The notes below the pieces were generated by a model. It was not told the DNA's origin. It saw nothing but the letters and a program-made list of their open reading frames with translations, and made no database searches. 59,657 bases of DNA from Acidobacteriota bacterium (GTDB lineage: Bacteria > Acidobacteriota > Terriglobia > UBA7540). Position numbers and translations under genes: made by a program. Positions 1 through 7,624 of this stretch are shown in pieces. Numbering within the stretch: position 1 is the first letter of the stretch; each line of letters begins with the position of its first letter. The stretch covers positions 1 through 59,657 of the forward strand of contig QHZN01000055.1 in assembly GCA_003225365.1 (NCBI GenBank), written 5' to 3'.

Positions 1-35
1 GTTCGCCTCCGTCTCATCGCTTTTGGGATTTTCAC

Positions 36-2312
36 ATGAAGCTCCGTTGGATGGCCGCAACGCTTTCGCTTGTTGCGGGAATTGCTGCGGCCGGCGGACA
101 GCGAACAACGCCCGCCCCCTCGGCCAGTTTCTTTCCTGTGGCGGTTTGGTACGGAGGCGGCAAAGCGCGCGCGCCCATGCTCGAGCCGCTGGATGGGACG
201 AGCGCGGCGCGCTGGGGAAAGGACCTCGACCAAATTAAAGCGGTGGGCTTTGACGCCGTGAAGTGTTGGGTGGATTGGGCAACGGCCGAACCGCGTCCGG
301 GCGAGTTCCACTTCGAGAACCTCGGCCTGCTCATGCGTCTGGCCGAAGCGCGGGGACTGCGGGTGATTATTCAGGTGTATCTCGACTCCGCGCCTGACTG
401 GGTGGGCGCGCGTTACCCCGACGGCCGGTTCGTGGACCGCAGCGGCGCCGTCATCGAATCCCAGGCCGCGCCCGGGTTCTGTATTGACCATCCTGGCGTC
501 CGCGGCGAAATCATCAAGTTTCTCCAGGCGCTCTCAACCGATGCCAACCGCTCGCCGATGCTTTACGGCTGGGACGTTTGGAGCGAGCCGCACGTCATCA
601 ATTGGGCAGAGTTTCCTTACCTCACGAACCCCGAATTCTGCTTTTGCCCTAATTCACAGCAGCGCTTTAGGGAATGGCTGAAAGCGAAATACGGAACTCT
701 CGACCTGCTGAACCTGGCCTGGTACCGCCATTTCGAGAGCTGGGGCCAAGTCGCCCCGCCGCGCGCTTCAACTCTCCTTTCCTACACGGATTATCTCGAT
801 TGGCGGGCGTTTATTGACGACAAATTGGCGGGCGACTTGAAGACGCGCGTGGATGCGGTGCGCAGCGCCGACAAGACCCACTTCATTACCAGCCACGCAG
901 CGGTGCCGGCTCTCTTCACCTCGCCCACGGACGGATACGGCGAGCCCGACGACTGGAAGATGGCGGCAGCGGCGGATTTCTTCGGCACTTCGCTCTATCC
1001 GAAACATTCCGAGTCCGTCCACCCGTGGTCTTATCAGCAGCTCGCCGCCGCGCTCGACTTCACGCGCTCGGCGGGGCGCTCCTACGGCAAGAGCTTCTGG
1101 ATCGGCGAACTGCAGGCGGGGCAGGGCTCAACGGGCATGCGCATCGCCGAGCCCGTGGACGCGCACGACGAAGAATTCTGGATATGGCAGGCGGTCGCGC
1201 ATGGCGCGCGGGAAATCGCCGTTTATGCCTGGTATCCGATGAGCTCCGGCTTCGAGTCGAACGGCTATGGCCTGGTGAATCTCGACGGCACGTTGACGGC
1301 GCGATCGAAGGCGGCGGGTCATGTTGCGGAAATCATCCGCCAGAACGGCTCTGAAATTCTCGCAGCCGAGCCGGCGCCGGCCGAAGCGGCCATCCTTTTC
1401 GACCGCCTCTCCGCGATGGTGGGGGGCGCCGAGCCTTCGCTCTCGAAGCTCGGCAACGCCATGCGCGACTCACTGCTCGGCCTCCACCGCGCTTTCTTCG
1501 AGGAGCAAGTCCCCGTGGACTTCATCCATCCCGAGGATCTCCTCCGCGACCGCGCCGGCCGCTACAAGATCTTGTTCCTGCCTTACCCCGTCATGCTCTC
1601 GAGGGATGTGGCGGAGGCGGTGAAGCGGTACGTCGCGAACGGAGGAACCGCGGTCGCCGAAGCGCGCCTGGCGTGGAACGATGAACGCGGTTTTGCTTCC
1701 GACGTGATTCCGGGCGGCGGCCTCGCGGAAGTGTTCGGCGCGCGCGAATCGCTGATTCGCCCCGTGGACCGCGCGGAAATTGAAGTGGGGCCGCAATCGG
1801 GTCTTCCCGGTTTTGCGCCGCACACCAAGATCTACGGCGAAGGCTTTGAAGAGGAGCTCGAGCCGCTTTCGGGCGGCAAGGCTATCGCGATTTTCCCTGA
1901 GGGCAGCCCCGCGGTAGTATTGAATTCTTACGGAAAGGGACGAACAGCACTGATTGGGACGTTTCTCGGCCTCGCCTATCAACGTCATCAAGACCTTTCG
2001 ACGCGGCAGTTCCTCCTGGCCCTGGCGCGCGATGCGGGCGTGAAGCCGGAGGTGGAAGTTTCAGGCGAGGGGAGTTCCCGACTCGAGGTTCGTCGGCTCG
2101 TTTCCGACCGCTATCAAATCGTTTTTGCGTTTAACCACGCCGATGTGCCTACGACCGCAACGATCACCCTGCGCTTGCCCTGGCCCGCCGGTGAAGCGCG
2201 CGACCTGGTCGAAGGCCGGCCGGTCGAAATGGGTCAGGCGGGGGGCGCCACCGTCCTCAAGAAGCCATTTTCGGCGGGCGAGATCTGGGTGGTTCGAATC
2301 GTGCGGCGTTAA
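36..2312 (+). CDS. Secreted GH42 beta-galactosidase-like glycoside hydrolase
   Basis: A 758-residue protein with an N-terminal signal peptide (residues 1 to about 19, charged MKLR then a hydrophobic run). The first half is a TIM barrel of the GH42 type. The motif DVWSEPH puts the presumed acid/base Glu near residue 184, and WIGELQAG puts the presumed nucleophile Glu near residue 358. The second half looks like the GH42 Rossmann-like trimerisation domain (YKILFLPYPVMLS, YVANGGTAVAEAR) followed by a beta-rich C-terminal domain. Family members cleave beta-galactosides or related oligosaccharides. Export suggests action in the periplasm or outside. No operon partner is seen upstream because the window starts here. 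The exact substrate cannot be read from the sequence. Confidence 0.85.
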   Translation: MKLRWMAATLSLVAGIAAAGGQRTTPAPSASFFPVAVWYGGGKARAPMLEPLDGTSAARWGKDLDQIKAVGFDAVKCWVDWATAEPRPGEFHFENLGLLMRLAEARGLRVIIQVYLDSAPDWVGARYPDGRFVDRSGAVIESQAAPGFCIDHPGVRGEIIKFLQALSTDANRSPMLYGWDVWSEPHVINWAEFPYLTNPEFCFCPNSQQRFREWLKAKYGTLDLLNLAWYRHFESWGQVAPPRASTLLSYTDYLDWRAFIDDKLAGDLKTRVDAVRSADKTHFITSHAAVPALFTSPTDGYGEPDDWKMAAAADFFGTSLYPKHSESVHPWSYQQLAAALDFTRSAGRSYGKSFWIGELQAGQGSTGMRIAEPVDAHDEEFWIWQAVAHGAREIAVYAWYPMSSGFESNGYGLVNLDGTLTARSKAAGHVAEIIRQNGSEILAAEPAPAEAAILFDRLSAMVGGAEPSLSKLGNAMRDSLLGLHRAFFEEQVPVDFIHPEDLLRDRAGRYKILFLPYPVMLSRDVAEAVKRYVANGGTAVAEARLAWNDERGFASDVIPGGGLAEVFGARESLIRPVDRAEIEVGPQSGLPGFAPHTKIYGEGFEEELEPLSGGKAIAIFPEGSPAVVLNSYGKGRTALIGTFLGLAYQRHQDLSTRQFLLALARDAGVKPEVEVSGEGSSRLEVRRLVSDRYQIVFAFNHADVPTTATITLRLPWPAGEARDLVEGRPVEMGQAGGATVLKKPFSAGEIWVVRIVRR

Positions 2313-2390
2313 TCGTTTGGCTGGCTCTTTGCAGTAAAGCTCTAAGCGTGATAGTGTTAAACATGTTAAACGTCTAGCAGGTGACCCCCC

Positions 2391-2603
2391 ATGCTTGGAA
2401 TCCGATTGGACAAAGGACTTGAACGGCGGCTAAGCCGGCTTGCCAAAAAGACGGGCCGCAGCAAGAGCCACTACGCGCGCGAGGCCATTCGACAATACCT
2501 AGAAGACCGGGAGGACTACCTGCTCGGCTTGGCCGTGCTCGAGCGCAAGGAACCCACCATCAGCCTTGAAAAGCTGGAGCGCCGCCTTGGCTTGGCGCGT
2601 TGA
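2391..2603 (+). CDS. Ribbon-helix-helix antitoxin (RelB/CopG-like)
   Basis: A 70-residue protein. Residues 1-45 (MLGIRLDKGLERRLSRLAKK, then SKSHYAREAIRQYLED) show the short beta strand plus two helices of an RHH DNA-binding domain. The C-terminal 25 residues are acidic/basic and would wrap the toxin. The upstream sequence GTGACCCCCC gives no good ribosome binding site, though a weak AGGTGA lies about 10 bases before the ATG. The gene overlaps the RelE-like gene that follows, the usual order for a type II toxin-antitoxin operon in which the antitoxin autoregulates. Family and pairing are clear; whether the pair is active is inferred. Confidence 0.85.
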   Translation: MLGIRLDKGLERRLSRLAKKTGRSKSHYAREAIRQYLEDREDYLLGLAVLERKEPTISLEKLERRLGLAR

Positions 2604-2853
2604 AGTTTCGAAAACAGCGGAAAAGCAACTGAGCAAACTTGACCGTCTAGCTCAAGCAACCATCGTCAGCTACCTGAGAGGACGCGTGCTCGCGCTCGAC
2701 AATCCACGCTGGCTCGGCAAGGCTCTGCACGGCGAAAAGAAGGGATTGTGGCGCTACCGGGTCGGCGTTTTTCGCATCATCTGTGACATCCAGGACGAAG
2801 CCAAAACCGTCAAAGTCCTCGCTCTCGGTCATCGGAAAGAGATTTATCGCTGA
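2587..2853 (+). CDS. RelE/ParE-type toxin
   Basis: About 88 residues when started at the TTG at 2587 (LAWRVEVSKTAEKQLSKLD...). An in-frame ATG at 2566 would add seven residues that are not family-like. The fold signature is typical of RelE: WRVEVSKTAEKQLSKLD at the start, a central GLWRYRVGVFRIICDI strand pair, and the ending VKVLALGHRKEIYR. The conserved Arg residues in WRYRVG and FRII and the terminal His-Arg/Tyr match RelE ribosome-dependent mRNA endonucleases. It overlaps the antitoxin gene by 17 bases, so translation is probably coupled. Confidence 0.85.
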   Translation: MAWRVEVSKTAEKQLSKLDRLAQATIVSYLRGRVLALDNPRWLGKALHGEKKGLWRYRVGVFRIICDIQDEAKTVKVLALGHRKEIYR

Positions 2854-2865
2854 ACGGCCCCTTTT

Positions 2866-4041
2866 TCATTTCGGAATTTCCACTTCGGCTCCGCGGCGCT
2901 CGGCGGAGAGGTACGCGCTGTAAAGCACTGCGACCGTATCGCGCGCCAGAGCCAATCCCGAAACGGGCTCGCGGCCTTGCGAAAAGGCCTCGATAAAATC
3001 CTGGAATTCCTGCGGGTAGCCGTGTTGCCAGTCTTCGTCGGGCGCGGGGTGGCTCCAGCCCTGCTTGGTGCCGATTTTTTCGGTGACGTAAACGTCCTTC
3101 AGGAAATCTTCGCGCGGATTGTAGGTCTCGAGCGCGTTCACGGGGTTCAGATTGCATCGAGTGCGGTGATTGTTGGCGAAGACTTCCAGCCAGTTGTGAA
3201 CCCCACCGAGCGCGAGTTCCGAGGAAAAAATATCCGCAACGGTGCCGTCGTCGAAGGTGACGTGAACCTGGGCGTAGTCTTCGATATCGTCGTAGCTGGT
3301 GCGCAGGAAGCCAAGGTCCTGGAAATTTTTGAGGCGCGTGATTTCGTGCGTGCGCGCGGAGACTGTGGCGGGGCGGATGGGTTGGCCGAGCCGCGTCACA
3401 CCCTCGACGCGCTTCAGGTAAAGTGCCGCGCTCAGCGGATGGCAACCCTTCCCCACCAGCGAGCCGCCGCCCGAGAATTTCCAGATGCCGTAATAAGGGG
3501 AGTGCGACCCGCTGTGCGATTCATCGCCGATGATCCACAGGATCTGCCCGCGGGACTTTTGAAGGATTTCGCGCTCCTTCTGGATGGCGGGCGCGTACAC
3601 CCAATTTTCGGCGTAGCCGACCAGTTTCCCCGCCTCGCGCGCGGCGGCGGCGATGCGGTCCGAGCTCGCCACGGCTTCGGCGAGCATCTTCTCTTTTGGA
3701 AGATTGTCGCCGCGAAAGTCCGCGCTGCCCGGGCCGTAGTAGCCCGTGAAGGGCTTCTCGATGATGACGTGCTTGCCGCGGCGAAGCGCTTCGACGGCGA
3801 GCGGCTCATGGGCCGATCCGGGCGCGCAAATGTCCACTGCGTCCACCGCGTCCGAGAGCGCCGCGAGCGAATCGAAGGCGCGCAGCCCACGCTCGCGGGC
3901 GAACGCCTCGCGCGATTCGGCGGTCTTCGACGTCACGCCGACGACTTCCACGGGTATACCGTAAACCCGCCGGTAGCCTTCCAAATGAAAGCGCGCCGCA
4001 AATCGCGAGCCAACGATTCCAACCCTGATGGGCAGAGCCAT
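2866..4041 (-). CDS. Gfo/Idh/MocA family NAD(P)-dependent oxidoreductase
   Basis: A 391-residue cytoplasmic protein. The N-terminal Rossmann fold begins RVGIVGSRFAARFHLEGY, a GxG-type dinucleotide motif at residues 6-15. The EKPFTG motif near residue 95 is the conserved catalytic-loop EKP of this family. The C-terminal alpha/beta domain contains GGGSLVGKGCHPLSAALYL, with the expected His. A GGGAGA ribosome binding site lies before the ATG at 4041. Members oxidise or reduce sugars, inositols and their derivatives. The nearby glycoside hydrolases suggest a role in breakdown of unusual sugars, but the substrate is unknown. The long open frame on the opposite strand is a shadow. Confidence 0.88.
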   Translation of the reverse strand: MALPIRVGIVGSRFAARFHLEGYRRVYGIPVEVVGVTSKTAESREAFARERGLRAFDSLAALSDAVDAVDICAPGSAHEPLAVEALRRGKHVIIEKPFTGYYGPGSADFRGDNLPKEKMLAEAVASSDRIAAAAREAGKLVGYAENWVYAPAIQKEREILQKSRGQILWIIGDESHSGSHSPYYGIWKFSGGGSLVGKGCHPLSAALYLKRVEGVTRLGQPIRPATVSARTHEITRLKNFQDLGFLRTSYDDIEDYAQVHVTFDDGTVADIFSSELALGGVHNWLEVFANNHRTRCNLNPVNALETYNPREDFLKDVYVTEKIGTKQGWSHPAPDEDWQHGYPQEFQDFIEAFSQGREPVSGLALARDTVAVLYSAYLSAERRGAEVEIPK

Positions 4042-4286
4042 GAATTATCTCCCGGTCCCGCGATTTATATCGCGAGGCCTGTAGAACCTCGTGCTGAAGG
4101 GCGTGGATTCTATCACCTCTCGCTCGCGACAACGTCCGGTTCAATACGCTCAGCGGCTTCAACGCCCAGACCCGGCAGGCATATTTGAGTTTCTCCAATA
4201 TGATCCCAATTCTGCCTTCGGCGGGCGTGGCGCTTCAGTACTAGAACTGTTCCAAAACCCCTGCCACGCCGGGCCGAATCAATAGG

Positions 4287-4608
4287 CTAGCAGGCTGATG
4301 AAAAACACGCCGAAATGTCATGCTGAGCCCCTTCGCTCTGCTCACAGTTCGACTTCGCTCACTGTCCCTGAGCAGAGTCGAAGGGAGGGCAGGCTCTTCG
4401 CTTGTCATTCTGAGCGTAGCGAAGAATCCCTTTCATTCCGCGCTCAGGGTAGACTTCGCGAAGCATCTCGCAGTGGTTTCAAATCAATATGATAGACTCT
4501 TCGCGGAGTTTACCCTGAGCGGAACTGCTGAGATGCTTCGCTCCGCTCAGCATGACAAGAGAAGGACTCAGAATGACAACGTAAGACAATATTTCATCAG
4601 CCTGCTAG
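4287..4608. repeat. MITE-like element, copy 1 (322 bp, perfect 17-bp terminal inverted repeats)
   Basis: The left end is CTAGCAGGCTGATGAAA and the right end is its exact reverse complement. The interior is a mosaic of modules seen elsewhere in the window: TCATGCTGAGC, a hairpin-forming CTTCGACTC...GAGTCGAAGGG type block, TCATTCTGAGCGTAGCGAAG, CTCAGGGTAGACTTCGCG and CAGAATGACAA. It carries no credible coding frame. No target duplication is obvious; the CTAG at each end may itself be the target. It occupies most of the gene-free stretch 4042-4696. Confidence 0.85.
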
Positions 4609-4696
4609 TTTGGAGTTCCGAGTTCGGTGTTCGGAGTTCAGATTTAAGGGTCCGGCGTCCTATCTTCTGATTTCTGATTTGCAGTTCCGGATTCCC
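4609..4696. repeat. Degenerate GAGTTCGGAGTTC / TTCTGATTTCTGATTT low-complexity tract
   Basis: Imperfect short tandem units (GGAGTTCCGAGTTCGGTGTTCGGAGTTCAG written in pieces, then CTTCTGATTTCTGATTT) fill the space between the MITE-like element and the next start codon. A similar TTCTGATTTCTAGTTTCTGATTT tract occurs at 46326-46352. It looks like filler of the slippage-prone kind, with no coding or obvious regulatory content. Confidence 0.5.
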
Positions 4697-4918
4697 ATGG
4701 ATCGTCGCGACTTTATCAAAATTTCGGCGATAGCTGGAACAACGGCGGCGCTCGACGGCTGCGGGCAGCCGGAGCATCAACTCATCCGGTGTCGCCGGGC
4801 GGTGACGCGCCGCCCGTTTCTTCAGGCCGCCGCACCCAGGCCAACCGCTCGAACGCTCGGCGGTCCACCGGGCCCAGGACCGAGCGCGGCAAGGGTTTTT
4901 CATCCCGGAACGCGGTGA
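4697..4918 (+). pseudogene. N-terminal remnant of a Tat-exported iron-sulfur/molybdopterin oxidoreductase
   Basis: The first 30 residues (MDRRDFIKISAIAGTTAALD followed by GCGQPEHQLIR) are a Tat signal with RRDFIK and a lipobox-like cysteine. This is the kind of start seen on large molybdopterin oxidoreductases of the PsrA/ActB type. After about residue 31 the frame (CRRAVTRRPFLQ...) no longer resembles that family and runs antiparallel in frame to the gene starting at 4789. I read it as the amputated start of a large gene joined directly to a different gene. The family assignment rests on a short stretch only. Confidence 0.45.
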
Positions 4919-6648
4919 AGCACGGCCTCGCGGCCGGAGCGGGGCGCTACCTGATGCGGGCGCTGGGCGAAGACCCGGAACAATTCGACGCCCTCAGTCA
5001 GCGCTTGGTGGCCGAATGGCGCCCGCAAACGGAGACCGCGCGACAACTGGTAGACCAGTTAGCGGAGCTTTTCTGGAAGCAAGCGCGCGTGGCACGGGCC
5101 GAGCAGGCACTGATGGCGCGGCAGGTGGAGGAACTGGAAGCGAGCCGCGGGAAGCTTGGGGCGGAGGTCGGTCGCGCGCACTGTCGCGGCTTGTATTCCG
5201 GGCTCCAGGTCAAGGGCCTGTGGTGGCAGCCGGACTCGCCCGGCAGGTTCGAAGACCTGCTGGCGGCTCTGACCCTGCTCCGCGCCAAGGCGGAGGCGCG
5301 CTGTTTCTCCGGCCTTTGTCAGGCCCTGGTCTCGCTCATCTGGGGCGAGGCGCCCACGCTCGAGGGGTTTAAGGTTCGCGCTCTGTTAGCGAAATTGGCG
5401 GGGGCCGACGGCGACGCGCAGTCTGACCCCACGCTCCTTCCGGCCGAGGACCCTGTCGAAGACCCTGAGCAAAGTCGAAGGGAGCCCCGTCGAAGGGCGG
5501 CCGGTGACCCTGCGGTAGCGCCGGCTTCCGGGTCGGCAGCCCTTCGCCCGGCTCAGGGCCCCGCCTCGGACTCAGCCGACCGAACGAGTCCGGGACAGGG
5601 TAGGTTCGCGCCCGGCTGGGCGTCGGTGAGGCTGAGCGCCGTCGAAGCCGACGATGACCGCGCCGAAGGCGAAGATGACTTCGACGTGTTGATGTCAACG
5701 CTCGAGGGAGAAATCCGCCACGTGCGCGATGTGTACAGGTTCTACCAGCGAACCGAGGTCGAGATTACGCCCGCGCTGCGACACTCGCAACTTAGCCCAG
5801 CTGCGCCACAGTGGCCGCTCGTGGTTCGCCAGCGCAATTCCGTCTTCCGTCAAATCGAGCGCACGCTCATGCTGCTGACGACCCTGGGCTCCTCTGAGCC
5901 TGGCTCGGGATCCCGTCCGCCCCAGCCCCCTCCCCAAGCGGGGAGCGGAAAGAGGCGTGGGGAAAATGCGCGGGAAGGCCGAAGGCCCGCCCCCAAAGCC
6001 AAAAATTGCAAAACGAAGCCAATAAGCGCTTTGAAATCAGCAGGAGTATTGGAGGAAGGCATGCCGCCAGCACGGCCTGCGCGCAGTTTGGAAACGAGTT
6101 CGCGCCTCGATCCGGTCATTGTGCCAAAAGAATATAGCAGGCTGATGAAAAAGGGGTCCGGAGCCGTCATTCCGAGCCCTTCGCGCTTGTCATTCCGAGC
6201 GAAGCGAGGAATCTGCTTGTCGCTCAGGGTAAACTCCGCGAGGAATCTGCTTTTGCGCGCGGTGCCGGAAAACAAAGCAGATTCCTCAGTCCGGCAAAGA
6301 ACCCCGGACTTCGGAATGACATACTCATGCCTTTTTCAACAGCCTGATAGAGAAAACGGCGGTCGGCAACCCCTTGACGAGGCTCCACAGCGGGGGGATG
6401 CTATTGCCAGCGGGACCGTGCTAAAGTTGCTGCGGCTCAATTGTCAACCGAAGCGAGGTGTGTCTCGTGCCAAAGCTTTCTCGTCGGTCATTTCTGGAAC
6501 GCACTGCGTCGCTCGCGGCCGGCGCTGTGGCTTTGGGCCGAGCGCGAGCCGAGGAAGCTTCAGGGCCGAACCTGCGGTTTCCGACCAGCGCGAGCGAGCG
6601 CCTCGCGGTGGCCTCATGGCCCTTCCGCGCCTCCATCGAAAGCCCTAA
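4789..6648 (+). CDS. ANRxNAxxSTGPRT-family hypothetical protein, run-on through a repeat
   Basis: The protein starts at a GTG and is 619 residues as the open frame stands. Residues 15-50 carry QANRSNARRSTGPRT and RNAVKHGL, the hallmark of a hypothetical family common in Acidobacteriota and Planctomycetota. A helical region follows to about residue 210, and VYRFYQRTE near residue 315 resembles the family's C-terminal helix. Residues about 215-290 are a Pro/Ser/Arg-rich insert whose DNA contains the repeat module CCTGAGCAAAGTCGAAGGG. From about residue 400 (NCKTKPIS) the frame runs into the MITE-like element at 6135-6350 and on over the start of the next gene, so the C-terminal 200 residues are probably not native. 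The function of the family is unknown. Confidence 0.6.
   Translation: MSPGGDAPPVSSGRRTQANRSNARRSTGPRTERGKGFSSRNAVKHGLAAGAGRYLMRALGEDPEQFDALSQRLVAEWRPQTETARQLVDQLAELFWKQARVARAEQALMARQVEELEASRGKLGAEVGRAHCRGLYSGLQVKGLWWQPDSPGRFEDLLAALTLLRAKAEARCFSGLCQALVSLIWGEAPTLEGFKVRALLAKLAGADGDAQSDPTLLPAEDPVEDPEQSRREPRRRAAGDPAVAPASGSAALRPAQGPASDSADRTSPGQGRFAPGWASVRLSAVEADDDRAEGEDDFDVLMSTLEGEIRHVRDVYRFYQRTEVEITPALRHSQLSPAAPQWPLVVRQRNSVFRQIERTLMLLTTLGSSEPGSGSRPPQPPPQAGSGKRRGENAREGRRPAPKAKNCKTKPISALKSAGVLEEGMPPARPARSLETSSRLDPVIVPKEYSRLMKKGSGAVIPSPSRLSFRAKRGICLSLRVNSARNLLLRAVPENKADSSVRQRTPDFGMTYSCLFQQPDRENGGRQPLDEAPQRGDAIASGTVLKLLRLNCQPKRGVSRAKAFSSVISGTHCVARGRRCGFGPSASRGSFRAEPAVSDQRERAPRGGLMALPRLHRKP
6135..6350. 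repeat. MITE-like element, copy 2 (216 bp)
   Basis: The left end TAGCAGGCTGATGAAAAAGG pairs with the right end CCTTTTTCAACAGCCTGATA, an 18/20 match as inverted repeats. The interior has TCATTCCGAGC modules, GCTCAGGGTAAACTCCGCG and a second inverted half with CAGATTCCTCAG and GGAATGACA. It lies inside the open frame of the preceding gene and contributes about 70 residues to it. Confidence 0.8.
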
Positions 6649-7417
6649 GAATCGCTGGGCGCGTAACCCGAAGCTGGCCGGGATGGACTTGAAAAACTTC
6701 GCGGCGATGGTGCTGAAAGAATTCAACCTCCGGAATATCGAGCCCTTGGGGGAGCATTTCCGCTCGACCGAGCCCGCGTATCTCGCGGAGTTTCGAGAGG
6801 CGGTCGAGAAGGCCGGCTCCCACATCGTCAATATTCCCGCGGGAGTGCGGGGAAGTTTCTACGACCCCGACAAGACAAAGCGTCAAAACGCCGTCGAGAG
6901 CGCCAAGAAGTGGGTGGACGTCGCCGTGGCCGTAGGCTCGCCGAGCCTCCGGATGCACATTGAGGGCTACCGCCACGCCCAGCCGAACGTTGATCTGACT
7001 GCGGATTGCCTGAAGCAGCTCGCCGAGTACGGCGGCGAAAAAAACGTCCTCATCAACTTGGAGAACGACGATTTGGTCAGCGAGGATGCCTTCTTCCTGG
7101 TCCGGGTCATCGTGAAAGTGGGCCACCCTTACCTTCACGCTCTGCCGGATTTTTGCAATTCCATGCTCAGCGGGAATCCTCAGTTCAATTACGACGCCCT
7201 GTCGGCGATGTTCAAGGGCGCTTATAACATTGCCCACATGAAGGATTCCGAGGTGGGCGAAGGCGGAAAGGTTTACACTGTGGATGTCGCCCGGTGCTTT
7301 GATATCGCACGGGCGGCGGGTTATAAGGGATACTTCTCGATGGAGTGGGAAGGGCAGGGCGAGCCGCACACCGGCACGCACCGTTTGGTAGAAGAAAGCT
7401 TGAAAAACCTGGCTTGA
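6467..7417 (+). CDS. Tat-exported TIM-barrel protein, sugar phosphate isomerase/epimerase-like
   Basis: About 316 residues from the GTG at 6467. This start is preferred over GTG 6458 because GAGG sits eight bases upstream. The N-terminus PKLSRRSFLERTASLAAGAV is a Tat signal. The rest is an AP-endonuclease-2/xylose-isomerase-like barrel: NLENDD for the metal-binding Glu on strand 5, HALPDFCN for the next ligand strand, NIAHMKDSEV for the His-x-Lys-Asp strand, and YFSMEWEGQG for the last Glu. Members act on sugars or inositol derivatives with a divalent metal. Export puts it outside the cytoplasm, so the label 'sugar phosphate' is unlikely to be literal. A similar but distinct protein lies at 32613-33722. 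Confidence 0.8.
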   Translation: MPKLSRRSFLERTASLAAGAVALGRARAEEASGPNLRFPTSASERLAVASWPFRASIESPKNRWARNPKLAGMDLKNFAAMVLKEFNLRNIEPLGEHFRSTEPAYLAEFREAVEKAGSHIVNIPAGVRGSFYDPDKTKRQNAVESAKKWVDVAVAVGSPSLRMHIEGYRHAQPNVDLTADCLKQLAEYGGEKNVLINLENDDLVSEDAFFLVRVIVKVGHPYLHALPDFCNSMLSGNPQFNYDALSAMFKGAYNIAHMKDSEVGEGGKVYTVDVARCFDIARAAGYKGYFSMEWEGQGEPHTGTHRLVEESLKNLA

Positions 7418-7467
7418 TGCTTTCAAAGCCCATGGGCGAAGATCTCAAGCTACGCAACGGAATTGGC

Positions 7468-7608
7468 TTTTACGCTGTCATTCTGAGCGAAGCGAAGAAT
7501 CCCTGCATTTAATTGATTGAGTCAATGCCGAGATCCTTCGTCGTCCCGATGAAGTGAATCGGGACTCCTCAGGATGACAAGAAGCGAAGTTATTCATCAC
7601 GCATCTAG
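7468..7608. repeat. MITE-like element, copy 3 (degenerate)
   Basis: It starts with TGTCATTCTGAGCGAAGCGAAG, written here only as the common module, and ends with TTATTCATCACGCATCTAG, a diverged form of the standard right end. The small palindrome CCCGATGAAGTGAATCGGG lies at 7545-7563. It sits between the isomerase-like gene and the NYN gene and extends into the first codons of the longest NYN frame. Confidence 0.6.
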
Positions 7609-7624
7609 CGTAATCGAGGCGGAT

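Noticed and set aside
2977..4188. 403-residue plus-strand frame opposite the Gfo/Idh/MocA gene
   Set aside because: It is the complement of a well supported oxidoreductase, has no family likeness and runs past its end; a shadow caused by GC-rich codon use.
4298..4670. Short frames within MITE-like copy 1
   Set aside because: Encoded by repeat modules (for example SLTVPEQSRREG-like peptides) that recur in other frames and contexts; not genes.
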